NCBI GenBank assembly: GCA_021648045.1
Contig: JAKITM010000015.1
Coordinates: 1 to 32,539, forward strand
Direction of reading: 5' to 3'
DNA: 32,539 bases
Source of the DNA: Lysobacterales bacterium
GTDB lineage: Bacteria; Pseudomonadota; Gammaproteobacteria; Xanthomonadales; SZUA-36
In this document: positions 6,722 through 15,223 of the stretch, piece after piece
Position numbering within the stretch: position 1 is the first letter of the stretch
How the letters are laid out: each line of letters opens with the position of its first letter
Translations under genes and position numbers: made by a program
Notes under the pieces: generated by a model
Seen by the model: only the letters and a program-made list of their open reading frames with translations
Database searches by the model: none
Told to the model about the DNA's origin: nothing

Positions 6722-7903
6722 ATGCGCACCTTGGTAATCATCATTTGCTGTTTTCTTAGTGCTTGCAGTTCTATGCCTGCCGCTGAGCATAATTTGAGCA
6801 ATTCCGCACCAAGCGAGCTCCCACCTCTGCCGCTATTAAGTGATAGTTATTTCGGTGAACCCTTAGCAATACTGACAATAGCCCAGGTTTTTTCGCTTAA
6901 CAATGCACAAAAACAACATTTTCAGAGCGCTCTCAAAAGCTCGACGCTGCGACCTTTGAGGCCCGGCAAACAGATTTACAAATATATCGAAAAACACTTG
7001 GAAGATTTCAATTACCACGCCGATACACTAATAGCCACTGACACATTCAATCGCAACCAGGGCAACTGTTTATCACTGGCTATCCTGACCAAAGCCCTAG
7101 TAGACCTCACCGCAGTAAAGATAAGTTATGAACTGGTTGAAACACCCATCATCTATCAAAGCGAAGGTGGCATGCTGCTCAGCTCTCAACATATTCGTGC
7201 CGTTCTAACCGACCCCAAAGCGTCAAGATCCTACAGAGGGCTCAGCCTTTATCAGGGGAAAGTTATCATCGATTACTTCCCAACTCGTGGAACCCGTGCC
7301 CTACGGATGGTGGCGGAAGATGAGTTTTATTCGATGTATTATCGTAATATTGCCGCTGAAGCCATGGTTAATAAAAACACCAACCTGGCATTCTGGAACC
7401 TCAAAAAGTCACTGCAACTAAAACCGGGAGATGCCCATGCGATTAACATGATGGCGCTGCTACACTCCAGGCTGGGGTATCCGGGATATGCCGAAAACTT
7501 ATTCCTTTACAGCATTGAATATGGCGAAGAGAGTCTGGAGCTGCTAAACAATTATCACGCACTATTAATCCGTCTAAACCGAAGCGAAGATGCTCGGGCC
7601 ATTGCTATCAAACTGCAACAATACGACGACCCTAACCCATTCAAGTGGATTCAACTTGCTGATATTGCTTATGCAAATAATGACTACCCCAGCGCGCTGA
7701 CCTATTATACAAAAGCAGCTAATAAAGCAGACTACCTGCATCAACCCTACGCCGGCATAGCCAGGGCTCAATATAAACTGGGGAAGCCTCGTGCCGCCCA
7801 CAACGCAATGAAAACAGCCTTATTAAATTCAAGCCAACCGGAAGTAATCTCCAGCTATCAAAACAAACTAGTATTGTTTTCAAAGATTTTTGGCAAAAAC
7901 TAA
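6722..7903 (+). CDS. lipoprotein with transglutaminase-like domain and TPR repeats
   Basis: From ATG 6722 the 393-residue protein begins with a lipoprotein signal, MRTLVIIICCFLSAC (lipobox LSAC, Cys15). An in-frame TTG at 6686 would place 12 extra residues before the signal and is rejected. The first half has a plausible transglutaminase/protease-like triad: Cys116 in NQGNCLSLAIL, His157 in SSQHIRAVL and Asp184 in GKVIIDYFP. From about residue 215 to the end are TPR-like helical pairs such as AFWNLKKSLQLKPGDAHAINMMALLHSRLGY and PSALTYYTKAANKA. It is probably anchored in an envelope membrane. Substrate and partners are unknown; it stands alone, divergent from the PepSY/phoPQ block and convergent with dusA. 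Confidence 0.72.
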   Translation: MRTLVIIICCFLSACSSMPAAEHNLSNSAPSELPPLPLLSDSYFGEPLAILTIAQVFSLNNAQKQHFQSALKSSTLRPLRPGKQIYKYIEKHLEDFNYHADTLIATDTFNRNQGNCLSLAILTKALVDLTAVKISYELVETPIIYQSEGGMLLSSQHIRAVLTDPKASRSYRGLSLYQGKVIIDYFPTRGTRALRMVAEDEFYSMYYRNIAAEAMVNKNTNLAFWNLKKSLQLKPGDAHAINMMALLHSRLGYPGYAENLFLYSIEYGEESLELLNNYHALLIRLNRSEDARAIAIKLQQYDDPNPFKWIQLADIAYANNDYPSALTYYTKAANKADYLHQPYAGIARAQYKLGKPRAAHNAMKTALLNSSQPEVISSYQNKLVLFSKIFGKN

Positions 7904-8000
7904 ATGTACGATTAATGTTCGACAGGCAAATAATAAACCCGCTGTAACCATTCGAATTTAAAAATCTCATGCCAGAGTAGCCGCCACAATTTAGAATCCG

Positions 8001-9017
8001 CTATAGCGTGTCCCTAGCTTGATTGCTGTCGCGAATGTGTACAAGTGCCTGCAATGCCTTACGCAATAAATCACCGCCACTATCGTAACGAAATGCATTA
8101 TCTGAAATAAACCCTCGCCAGTGTTTTGCACCCGGCTGTCCAAGGTATAAGCCCAGCATATGCCGGGAAATATGTTTAACTGGAACATTCGGCAGGCTAT
8201 CAGCATACTCAGCCATGGCTGATACAATGGCATCCCGCTCAAGCACATTGTTGGCGGATAATTCAGCTAACAACCAGGGGTTCTTGTAGGCTGCACGCCC
8301 CAACATCACCCCATCGGTATGTTGTAAGTGGGTGTTTATGGCATGGATATCAGTCACCCCACCGTTCAGAGTGATATTGAGCTCAGGAAATTCCTGTTTT
8401 AGGCGGTAGACCCAATCATAGCGTAAGGGAGGAATATCTCGATTTTGTTTTGGGCTGAGACCGGATAACAAGGCTTTTCGTGCATGCACGATGAAATCGC
8501 GACAACCAATGGCTGCAATTGTGCTCACAAAGTCGCGAAAATACTCATAGGAATCCAGTTCATCTACACCCAGACGGGTTTTAACTGTCACCGGAATATC
8601 TACAGCTTCCGACATTGCCAATATACAATCAGCAACCAGCGGCGGCTCTTTCATCAAACAAGCACCCATTTTGCCTTTTTGCACACGATCGGAGGGGCAG
8701 CCGACATTTAAATTCACTCCTGAATAACCCCAATCTTGAGCAATAACGGCCGACTTAGCCAAATCACCTGGATCACCACCACCCAATTGCAGAATTAGCG
8801 GTTGTTCTGCAGGATTAAATGCGAGCAGCTTTTCCAAATCACCATGCAATACCGCACCCGTGGTTACCATTTCGGTATATAGCAGCACATCGGCATTTAA
8901 CAAGCGATGGAAATAACGACAGTACCTGTCGGTCCAGTCCATCATTGGGGCTACCGATATTTTTTTCGAAAGCCCAGAACCCTCAACTCTAGAAGCCCTG
9001 ACTAATGAATCATCCAT
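8001..9017 (-). CDS. dusA: tRNA-dihydrouridine(20/20a) synthase DusA
   Basis: The 338-residue protein reduces uridines 20/20a in the tRNA D-loop using FMN and NADPH. Visible motifs are the N-terminal VAPMMDWTDRYCR, LQLGGGDPGDLAKSA and NLNVGCPSDRVQKGKMGACLM with the catalytic Cys120. Further on are VKTRLGVDELDSYE, IVHARKALLSGLSPKQNR (phosphate/FMN and tRNA side) and ITLNGGVTD with GVMLGRAAYKNPWLL closing the TIM barrel. These features are DusA-specific rather than DusB or DusC. Length is normal. It is transcribed alone, divergent from the nucleoside operon. Confidence 0.95.
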   Translation of the reverse strand: MDDSLVRASRVEGSGLSKKISVAPMMDWTDRYCRYFHRLLNADVLLYTEMVTTGAVLHGDLEKLLAFNPAEQPLILQLGGGDPGDLAKSAVIAQDWGYSGVNLNVGCPSDRVQKGKMGACLMKEPPLVADCILAMSEAVDIPVTVKTRLGVDELDSYEYFRDFVSTIAAIGCRDFIVHARKALLSGLSPKQNRDIPPLRYDWVYRLKQEFPELNITLNGGVTDIHAINTHLQHTDGVMLGRAAYKNPWLLAELSANNVLERDAIVSAMAEYADSLPNVPVKHISRHMLGLYLGQPGAKHWRGFISDNAFRYDSGGDLLRKALQALVHIRDSNQARDTL

Positions 9018-9250
9018 ATTTTGTTATCCGATATGCTTAATATTAAACTCCATAAATAGAGCTCAGCTTATTCTGTATTTTAACAGTTGTGCTGTCATCT
9101 TTTATACCGCAAAGGAGACCGGTATTGTATGCCGATTGCAGAAGTATGAGAAAATGATTCTTTTCACCCTGATATTCGCACACTGGATTAGTGGGGATTT
9201 ACCGCTTAGAGTTATATATCGTTATATATCGGCGGGGATATACTAACAAC
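9018..9250 (+). promoter_or_regulatory. intergenic control region upstream of the nucleoside operon
   Basis: The 233-bp region separates dusA from cdd. A sigma70-like promoter is visible: TTAACA at 9080-9085, a 17-bp spacer and TATACC at 9103-9108. Nearer cdd, the 10-mer GTTATATATC is repeated in direct tandem at 9211-9220 and 9221-9230, about 20 bp before the cdd start. It could bind a regulator of the operon. No deoR- or cytR-type gene is in the window. Binding by any regulator is inference. Confidence 0.4.
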
Positions 9251-9670
9251 ATGGCCAAGATAATTAATATGCAAGATGGATTACTCACAGCAGCGATAGC
9301 GGCAATGAAAAACGCACATGCACCCTATTCCAAGTTTTTGGTTGGCGCGGCTGTGCTGGATGCCGATGGCAATATTCATAGCGGCTGTAATGTTGAAAAT
9401 GCCGCCTACCCCGAAGGCCTGTGTGCAGAAGCTGCAGCTATTGCTGCTATGGTCACCGCCGGCAAAACCAAAATAATGCAGGTGTGTATCGTCGGCAAGA
9501 GTGGCAAGAACATTCCTCCCTGTGGTGGCTGCCGGCAAAAAATTAATGAATTTTCCACCCCGGAAACACCGATTTTTGTCTGCGGCCCTGAGGGTTTGCT
9601 GCAAAAGTTTCTGCTTAAAGATTTACTGCCATACTCATTCGACCGAAAGCATTTAGAGGAAACAGAATGA
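9251..9670 (+). CDS. cdd: cytidine deaminase (short tetrameric type)
   Basis: Using ATG 9251 gives 139 residues, the usual size of the short zinc-dependent tetrameric class; the GTG at 9191 would add an atypical 20-residue extension. Motifs are NAHAPYSKFLVGAAVLD, the catalytic GCNVENAAYPEGLCAEAAAI (zinc Cys and proton-shuttling Glu) and the zinc pair in PPCGGCRQ. It converts (deoxy)cytidine to (deoxy)uridine, feeding the phosphorylases encoded downstream. Its stop overlaps the start of the next gene by 4 nt (ATGA), so they are translationally coupled. The ribosome binding site is weak (GGGGAT about 11 nt upstream). Confidence 0.94.
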   Translation: MAKIINMQDGLLTAAIAAMKNAHAPYSKFLVGAAVLDADGNIHSGCNVENAAYPEGLCAEAAAIAAMVTAGKTKIMQVCIVGKSGKNIPPCGGCRQKINEFSTPETPIFVCGPEGLLQKFLLKDLLPYSFDRKHLEETE

Positions 9671-10488
9671 GCGCAAAACAATTAGCGGATCAATTAGCTG
9701 GCCAAATTCGGCAACGCAGCGGGGATCAAGCTGTCGATATTGGCTTGATTCTGGGTTCCGGCCTAGCAGGCTTTGTAGCGGCGGTTGAAGACCCGGTCAA
9801 AATCCCCTATGCGGAACTCGCCGGTTTTCCAGCCACCGGTGTTGAAGGCCATAACCCGGAGCTTATCATCGGCACAATCGAAGGGGTAAGAGTGGCGGTA
9901 CTCGGGGGGCGTTCCCATTACTATGAAAACGGCCAAGCTGATGCCATGCGCCTGCCACTAGAAACCCTCAAAGCATTAGGTGCAAATACTTTACTGGCCA
10001 CCAATTCTGCCGGGTCTGCACATCTGGGGATCAGCCCGGGGCAATTTATGCTGATAAACGACCACCTCAACCTTGCCGGTGCCAATCCCTTGCAAGGCGA
10101 AAGCAGTAATCAGCGTTTCGTGGATATGACCAATGCCTATGACCCGGATCTGCGGGCTGCTGTTAAACGGGGTGCTGAAAGTGAAGGCATAGACTTGCAG
10201 GAAGGTGTTTATGCCTGGTTTTCCGGCCCCAGCTTTGAAACCCCTGCAGAAGTCCGAATGGCACATATTTTGGGCGCAGATGCGGTTGGAATGTCCACCG
10301 CAGCTGAAGTTATATTGGCGCGCTTTCTGGGAATGAAAGCCGTCGCCATTTCCAACATTACCAATGCCGGTGCCGGGCTTTCGGAAATAAGCTTATCGCA
10401 TTCTCAAACCCAACAGGCAGCAGCTACTTCTGCGATCCAATTTGAAACCCTATTACGAGCTTTTTTGAGGCAGTTTAATGAACTCTGA
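9667..10488 (+). CDS. punA: purine nucleoside phosphorylase, trimeric PNP-I family
   Basis: The 273-residue enzyme cleaves purine (deoxy)nucleosides with phosphate to base plus (deoxy)ribose-1-phosphate. Motifs are the phosphate loop GLILGSGLAGF, VAVLGGRSHYYENG (catalytic His region), TNSAGS, WFSGPSFETPAEVRM with the base-binding Glu, VGMSTAAEVILAR and ISNITNAGAG with the purine-contacting Asn. These mark the trimeric PunA/XapA type rather than hexameric DeoD. It starts within the cdd stop and its last 11 nt overlap deoC. Choice between guanosine/inosine and xanthosine preference cannot be made from sequence. Confidence 0.93.
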   Translation: MSAKQLADQLAGQIRQRSGDQAVDIGLILGSGLAGFVAAVEDPVKIPYAELAGFPATGVEGHNPELIIGTIEGVRVAVLGGRSHYYENGQADAMRLPLETLKALGANTLLATNSAGSAHLGISPGQFMLINDHLNLAGANPLQGESSNQRFVDMTNAYDPDLRAAVKRGAESEGIDLQEGVYAWFSGPSFETPAEVRMAHILGADAVGMSTAAEVILARFLGMKAVAISNITNAGAGLSEISLSHSQTQQAAATSAIQFETLLRAFLRQFNEL

Positions 10489-11461
10489 AAATAATAAAGT
10501 CGTGCAACTCAATCACAAACGAAATCCCGGTATGCCCTTGGATTTGGATGAGGTCTTGCGCCATAGTGTCAACCGCAGCGCGGTAGAAACTCGTGCTGCC
10601 AGCCTTGCCGGCAGGCGTTCGGTTAAAAAACAGTGGCAAGCCGCCTGGTTGCTGCGAGCCGTGACTTGCATCGACCTGACCACACTGGCCGGCGATGATA
10701 CCGATGGCCGCGTACGCCGTTTATGTGCCAAGGCTCGTCAACCGGTTCGCACTGATGTACTTGCGGCACTGGGCGCTCAGGACTTGAGAATTAAACCTGG
10801 AGCCGTCTGTGTTTATCATCACTTTATAAAAACCGCAGTGGCCGCCTTAAAAGGTAGCGGAATTCCAGTGGCCGCTGTCTCTACTGGCTTTCCCGCCGGC
10901 CTGTCGCCATTCTCAACCCGGCTTAGCGAAATTAAAGTCTCAGTAAAGGCCGGTGCAGAAGAGATTGATATTGTGATTGAACGCAATCTGGTTCTGAATG
11001 AAAAATGGGAAACACTTTATAGCCAAATCAGTAAAGCCAGAGCAGCCTGTGGTGAGGCACATTTAAAAGTCATCCTCGGTACCGGAGAGCTCGGCACTCT
11101 CAATAATGTCGCTCGCGCTTCTATGTTGGCAATGATGGCCGGTGCCGATTTTATTAAAACATCAACCGGCAAAGAAAGTGTCAATGCCACCCTGCCGGTA
11201 TCACTGACCATGGTGCGCATGATTCGCAGCTATTATGAAATGACCGGTTATAAAATCGGTTATAAGCCAGCCGGAGGAATATCGGTAGCAAAAACCGCCA
11301 TTCAATACCTGCTGATGATGAAAGAAGAACTGGGAAATGATTGGATACAGCCTGATTTATTCCGCTTCGGGGCTTCCAGCCTACTCACCGACATTGAACG
11401 ACAGCTTGAACATTGTGCCACCGGCCGTTATGCCGCTTATGCCCATCAGCCACTAGTTTAA
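10478..11461 (+). CDS. deoC: deoxyribose-phosphate aldolase, long (animal/actinobacterial-like) form
   Basis: DeoC cleaves 2-deoxyribose-5-phosphate to glyceraldehyde-3-phosphate and acetaldehyde. The Schiff-base lysine is K227 in ADFIKTSTGKESVNATLP, and the second active-site lysine is K263 in GYKPAGGIS. The acidic EEIDIVIERN and VSTGFPAG segments are also present. At 327 residues it is longer than the E. coli enzyme (259), with an N-terminal extension of about 60 residues (RNPGMPLDLDEVL and following) and CIDLTTLAGDDTDGRVRRLC, as in the long form of animals and some bacteria. It overlaps PNP by 11 nt and lies 47 bp before the aldehyde dehydrogenase that can use its acetaldehyde product. Confidence 0.95.
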   Translation: MNSENNKVVQLNHKRNPGMPLDLDEVLRHSVNRSAVETRAASLAGRRSVKKQWQAAWLLRAVTCIDLTTLAGDDTDGRVRRLCAKARQPVRTDVLAALGAQDLRIKPGAVCVYHHFIKTAVAALKGSGIPVAAVSTGFPAGLSPFSTRLSEIKVSVKAGAEEIDIVIERNLVLNEKWETLYSQISKARAACGEAHLKVILGTGELGTLNNVARASMLAMMAGADFIKTSTGKESVNATLPVSLTMVRMIRSYYEMTGYKIGYKPAGGISVAKTAIQYLLMMKEELGNDWIQPDLFRFGASSLLTDIERQLEHCATGRYAAYAHQPLV

Positions 11462-11508
11462 GGGCACCGCTATTAAGCCAAACAATAAACCGTTAAGAGT
11501 AATCAAAT

Positions 11509-13887
11509 ATGCAAACGACAGTTAGTGAAATTTTTCAATCCCTTGACTATGGCCCGGCACCGGAAAGCCAAGACCACGCCGCTGCCTGGCTAAAGGCAAA
11601 TCAACACAAATTTGATTTATTTATCGATGGTAAATGGGTCAAGGCCAGAGGCAAAGCATTCGACAGCATCAATCCGGCTACCGGAAAAGTGTTGGCTCGC
11701 ATCGCCCAAGCCAGCCGCGCCGATGTAAACAAGGCAGTAGCTGCCGCAGAAAAAGCCGGCCCCGCCTGGCGCAAGCTTAGCTGTCATCAACGCGCCCGCT
11801 ATTTATACGCGCTGGCAAGGTTGGTGCAAAAACACTCGCGCACACTAGCGGTGCTTGAAACCCTGGATAACGGCAAACCTATTCGGGAAAGTCGAGATGT
11901 AGATATCCCTCTTGTTGCCCGGCACTTTTATTACCATGCCGGCTGGGCACAGTTGCGTGATGAAGAACTTAGCGACTATGAACCCTTGGGTGTGGTTGGT
12001 CAAATCATCCCTTGGAACTTCCCCTTTTTGATGCTGGCGTGGAAAATTGCACCGGCCTTAGCTGCTGGTAATACGGTGGTACTAAAACCTGCGGAACAAA
12101 CACCAATAACGGCTTTATATTTTGCTGAACTGTGCCAGAAAGCCGGCATTCCGGCGGGTGTTGTCAATATTATTAGTGGTGATGGGGAAACCGGAAAAGC
12201 TCTGGTCGCACACAAACAAATTAAAAAAATTGCCTTTACCGGCTCCACCGCTGTGGGTAAATATATCCGTGCACAAACTGCCGGAACCGGTAAAGAAATC
12301 ACCTTAGAGCTGGGCGGAAAATCCCCATTCATTGTGTTTGCCGATGCTGACATGGACAGTGCTATTGAGGGTGTAGTTGATGCCATCTGGTTTAACCAGG
12401 GTGAAGTTTGTTGCGCCGCCTCTCGTCTGTTGGTTGCCGAGTCAATTGCTGATGCTTTTTATAAAAAGCTGCGCGCACGAATGACAAAACTCCGCGTTGG
12501 CAATCCATTAGACAAAGCCATCGATATTGGCGCACTGGTCGATAAAACCCAACTAAAGCGGGTTGCCGACTTAATTGCGCTTGGCATTAAGGAAGGTGGT
12601 GAGCTGTGGCAACCAAAAACCAAACTTCCAAGCGCGGGTTGTTTCATGCCACCCACTCTGATTACCGGGGTCGAATCAGCTTCTCGCCTGGCACAGGAAG
12701 AAATATTCGGCCCAGTACTGGTCGCTATGACCTTCCGCACCCCGGATGAAGCTGTCGCACTGGCCAATAATACCCGCTACGGTCTGGCCGCTAGTATCTG
12801 GTCGGATAATATCAATGTTGCCCTAGATATGGCCGCACGCGTAAAAGCCGGAATAATCTGGGTCAACTCAACCAACCAATTCGATGCTGCTTGCGGCTTT
12901 GGCGGTTATCGCGAATCCGGCTATGGTCGTGAAGGCGGCCGTGAAGGTATGCTGGCTTATCTAAAACCAAAGTCTAAGCGTAAAGCCAACCCTCTGAAAG
13001 CATTGAGCGCAGCTAAACTCAAGTCACTGGAGCCTTTAGACCAGCTTATCGACCGCACCCCGAAAAATTATATTGGTGGTAAACAGGCGCGCGCCGATGG
13101 CAACAGTTGTATGCCGGTTATCACCCCGGCGGGCAGGCTTGCCGGTGAGGTTGGCCTGGGTAATCGTAAAGATATCCGTAACGCTGTCGAAGCCGCAGTT
13201 AAGGCCTCAGGCTGGAGCAGTTCCAGTGCTCATCTGCGTTCACAAATTATTTACTTTATTGCCGAAAATCTCGCGGTTCGAAGCAACGAATTCAGCCGCT
13301 TATTGCAAACCATGACCGGTTGCAGCAAAGCCAGCGCCAGCCGAGAAGTCGATAAATCGATAGAAAGCCTGTTTAACTTTGCCGCATTCGCGGATAAATT
13401 CGATGGTGCTGTGCATGCCCCGCCAGTACGCGATATTGCCATTGCCATGAACGAGCCTTTAGGTATCATCGGCATCGTCGCCCCACAAGCTTCACCACTG
13501 CTGGGAATGGTCACTCTGATGGCAGCAGCTATTGCTGCGGGCAATCGGGTAGTGATTGTACCTTCAGATATCTACCCCTTGGCTGTCACCGATTTCTATC
13601 AAGTGCTAGAAACATCCGATGTACCTGCCGGTGTTGTCAATATTGTCACCGGCGAACATGCCGTGCTGGCACAGACTCTGGCCGAACATGAAGAAGTCAA
13701 CGGCCTGTGGTATTTCGGTAAGGTCGGCAGTGTTGAGGCTATAGAAAAAGCTTCGATTAGTAATCTTAAACAGACCTGGACACATGATGATCAGGAAATT
13801 CACTGGGGAACTGCGGCGATAAACTCTCGCCGATTGATGGAAAAAGCTACTCAGGTGAAAAACATCTGGGTACCTTACGGAGCCTGA
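11509..13887 (+). CDS. two-domain aldehyde dehydrogenase, ALDH16 type
   Basis: The 792-residue protein is much longer than a standard ALDH (about 480-500). Residues about 35-490 form a complete catalytic ALDH domain: PWNFP with Asn170, LKPAEQTP with Lys193, ELGGKS with Glu267, GEVCCAAS with catalytic Cys301, and EEIFGPV. Residues about 515-790 form a second, truncated ALDH-like domain (NYIGGKQARADGNSC, GIIGIVAPQASPLLG, VPAGVVNIVTGE) without the catalytic Cys motif. That layout is the hallmark of ALDH16. Unlike vertebrate ALDH16A1, reported to lack the Cys, this one keeps it and should be active. It lies between deoC and deoA (3-bp gap to deoA), so acetaldehyde from DeoC is the likely substrate (inference). 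An alternative is another short aldehyde. Confidence 0.9.
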   Translation: MQTTVSEIFQSLDYGPAPESQDHAAAWLKANQHKFDLFIDGKWVKARGKAFDSINPATGKVLARIAQASRADVNKAVAAAEKAGPAWRKLSCHQRARYLYALARLVQKHSRTLAVLETLDNGKPIRESRDVDIPLVARHFYYHAGWAQLRDEELSDYEPLGVVGQIIPWNFPFLMLAWKIAPALAAGNTVVLKPAEQTPITALYFAELCQKAGIPAGVVNIISGDGETGKALVAHKQIKKIAFTGSTAVGKYIRAQTAGTGKEITLELGGKSPFIVFADADMDSAIEGVVDAIWFNQGEVCCAASRLLVAESIADAFYKKLRARMTKLRVGNPLDKAIDIGALVDKTQLKRVADLIALGIKEGGELWQPKTKLPSAGCFMPPTLITGVESASRLAQEEIFGPVLVAMTFRTPDEAVALANNTRYGLAASIWSDNINVALDMAARVKAGIIWVNSTNQFDAACGFGGYRESGYGREGGREGMLAYLKPKSKRKANPLKALSAAKLKSLEPLDQLIDRTPKNYIGGKQARADGNSCMPVITPAGRLAGEVGLGNRKDIRNAVEAAVKASGWSSSSAHLRSQIIYFIAENLAVRSNEFSRLLQTMTGCSKASASREVDKSIESLFNFAAFADKFDGAVHAPPVRDIAIAMNEPLGIIGIVAPQASPLLGMVTLMAAAIAAGNRVVIVPSDIYPLAVTDFYQVLETSDVPAGVVNIVTGEHAVLAQTLAEHEEVNGLWYFGKVGSVEAIEKASISNLKQTWTHDDQEIHWGTAAINSRRLMEKATQVKNIWVPYGA

Positions 13888-13890
13888 TAC

Positions 13891-15213
13891 ATGGCTACTT
13901 TTCTCCCCCAAGAATTTATCCGTCAAATCCGGGATGGCCAGCTGGCAGCCGATAGCGATATACAAGCCTTTATCAGTGGTATCGGCAGTAGCGCGGTCAG
14001 TGATGCTCAGGTAGCCGCTTTTGCTATGGCGGTGTTTTTTAACGATTTTCCTTTAGCCCAACGAATGACGCTGACAACAGCTATGCGTGATTCCGGTGAG
14101 GTACTTCAGTGGGATAATTTAAACGGCCCGGTACTAGACAAACACTCAACCGGGGGGGTTGGCGACAATGTCAGCTTGCTGCTGGCACCAATAATCGCCG
14201 CCTGTGGTGGCTTTGTGCCGATGATTTCAGGCCGTGGTCTCGGACATACCGGCGGCACACTGGATAAATTCGATGCTATTCCCGGCTATAACACCACACC
14301 GAATAATCAGCTGTTTCGGCAAACTGTGCAAAAAATTGGCTGTGCCATCATCGGCCAAACCGATGCCTTGGCGCCCGCAGATCAGAAGATTTATGCCATC
14401 CGTTCTGCCACCGCCACAGTCGAAAACATAACACTGATTACCGCCTCCATTCTTTCCAAAAAACTGGCCGCCGGGCTTGAGGGGCTGGTACTGGACATTA
14501 AATGTGGCAGCGGCGCCACCATGAACAATCTCGAACAGGCCGGAAAATTAGCCAACAGTCTGGTCAGCGTTGCCAATGCCGCCGGGGTAAAAACCAGCGG
14601 CCTGATAACCGACATGAATGAGTCCTTAGCAACTGCCGCCGGCAATGCGCTTGAAGTTTTAAATGCAGTACAGTTTCTAACCGGCCAACAGCGGGATTCA
14701 CGCCTACAAGCGGTGACCTTTGCCCTGGCTGAGCAGATGCTTGTGCAAGGTGGACTTGCTGCAACAACTGAAGCGGCTCGCAAGCAAATTGAAACGGCAC
14801 TTGGCAATGGTACTGCAGCAGAAGTTTTTGCACAAATGGTAGCTGCACTCGGCGGGCCGAAAGATTTTATTCAGCGACCGCAGGATTATCTGCTAACAGC
14901 CCCGCTGATCCGCGATATTACCGCCGATTGTTCCGGTATTATTTCAGCAGTCGATGCGCGGCAACTGGGTCTGGCCGTTATTGTTCTGGGTGGCGGGCGC
15001 AAACGCCCAGATGATATTATCGATAGCAGTGTAGGTTTTGACCAACTGGCCACCATCGGCACCACCGTTAAAAAAGGTGATACGCTAGCGCGAATTCATG
15101 CCAATGCTGAAGATAGCCTAGCAGAAGCCGAACAAATGTTGAAATCGGCCTATCAATTTAGCAACAACGCGCAACCAACACCGCTGGTTCTGCGGCGGGT
15201 TAGTAATACATGA
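13891..15213 (+). CDS. deoA: thymidine phosphorylase
   Basis: The 440-residue enzyme phosphorolyses thymidine and deoxyuridine to base plus 2-deoxyribose-1-phosphate. Motifs are LDKHSTGGVGDNVSLLLAP (phosphate-binding signature), MISGRGLGHTGGTLDKFDAIPGY, the pyrimidine-site IYAIRSATATVENI, SILSKKLAAGLEGLVLDIKCGSGA and the C-terminal VIVLGGGRKRPDD. Length matches E. coli DeoA (440). An ACGGAGC ribosome binding site lies in the end of the ALDH gene, 3 bp upstream of which the ALDH ORF stops. It supplies deoxyribose-1-P to DeoB, encoded next. Confidence 0.96.
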   Translation: MATFLPQEFIRQIRDGQLAADSDIQAFISGIGSSAVSDAQVAAFAMAVFFNDFPLAQRMTLTTAMRDSGEVLQWDNLNGPVLDKHSTGGVGDNVSLLLAPIIAACGGFVPMISGRGLGHTGGTLDKFDAIPGYNTTPNNQLFRQTVQKIGCAIIGQTDALAPADQKIYAIRSATATVENITLITASILSKKLAAGLEGLVLDIKCGSGATMNNLEQAGKLANSLVSVANAAGVKTSGLITDMNESLATAAGNALEVLNAVQFLTGQQRDSRLQAVTFALAEQMLVQGGLAATTEAARKQIETALGNGTAAEVFAQMVAALGGPKDFIQRPQDYLLTAPLIRDITADCSGIISAVDARQLGLAVIVLGGGRKRPDDIIDSSVGFDQLATIGTTVKKGDTLARIHANAEDSLAEAEQMLKSAYQFSNNAQPTPLVLRRVSNT

Positions 15214-15223
15214 GGAATTTATA

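Noticed and set aside
9112..9149. AAGGAG followed by a 6-codon ORF (MPIAEV) upstream of cdd, as an attenuator leader peptide
   Set aside because: It is too short, with no regulatory codons and no terminator/antiterminator structure seen. The AAGGAG would lie at the very 5' end of the transcript predicted from the promoter at 9080-9108.
12000..14848. Long antisense ORFs opposite the ALDH and deoA genes (up to 138 codons)
   Set aside because: They are shadows of strongly coding genes, with no ribosome binding sites and no recognisable products.
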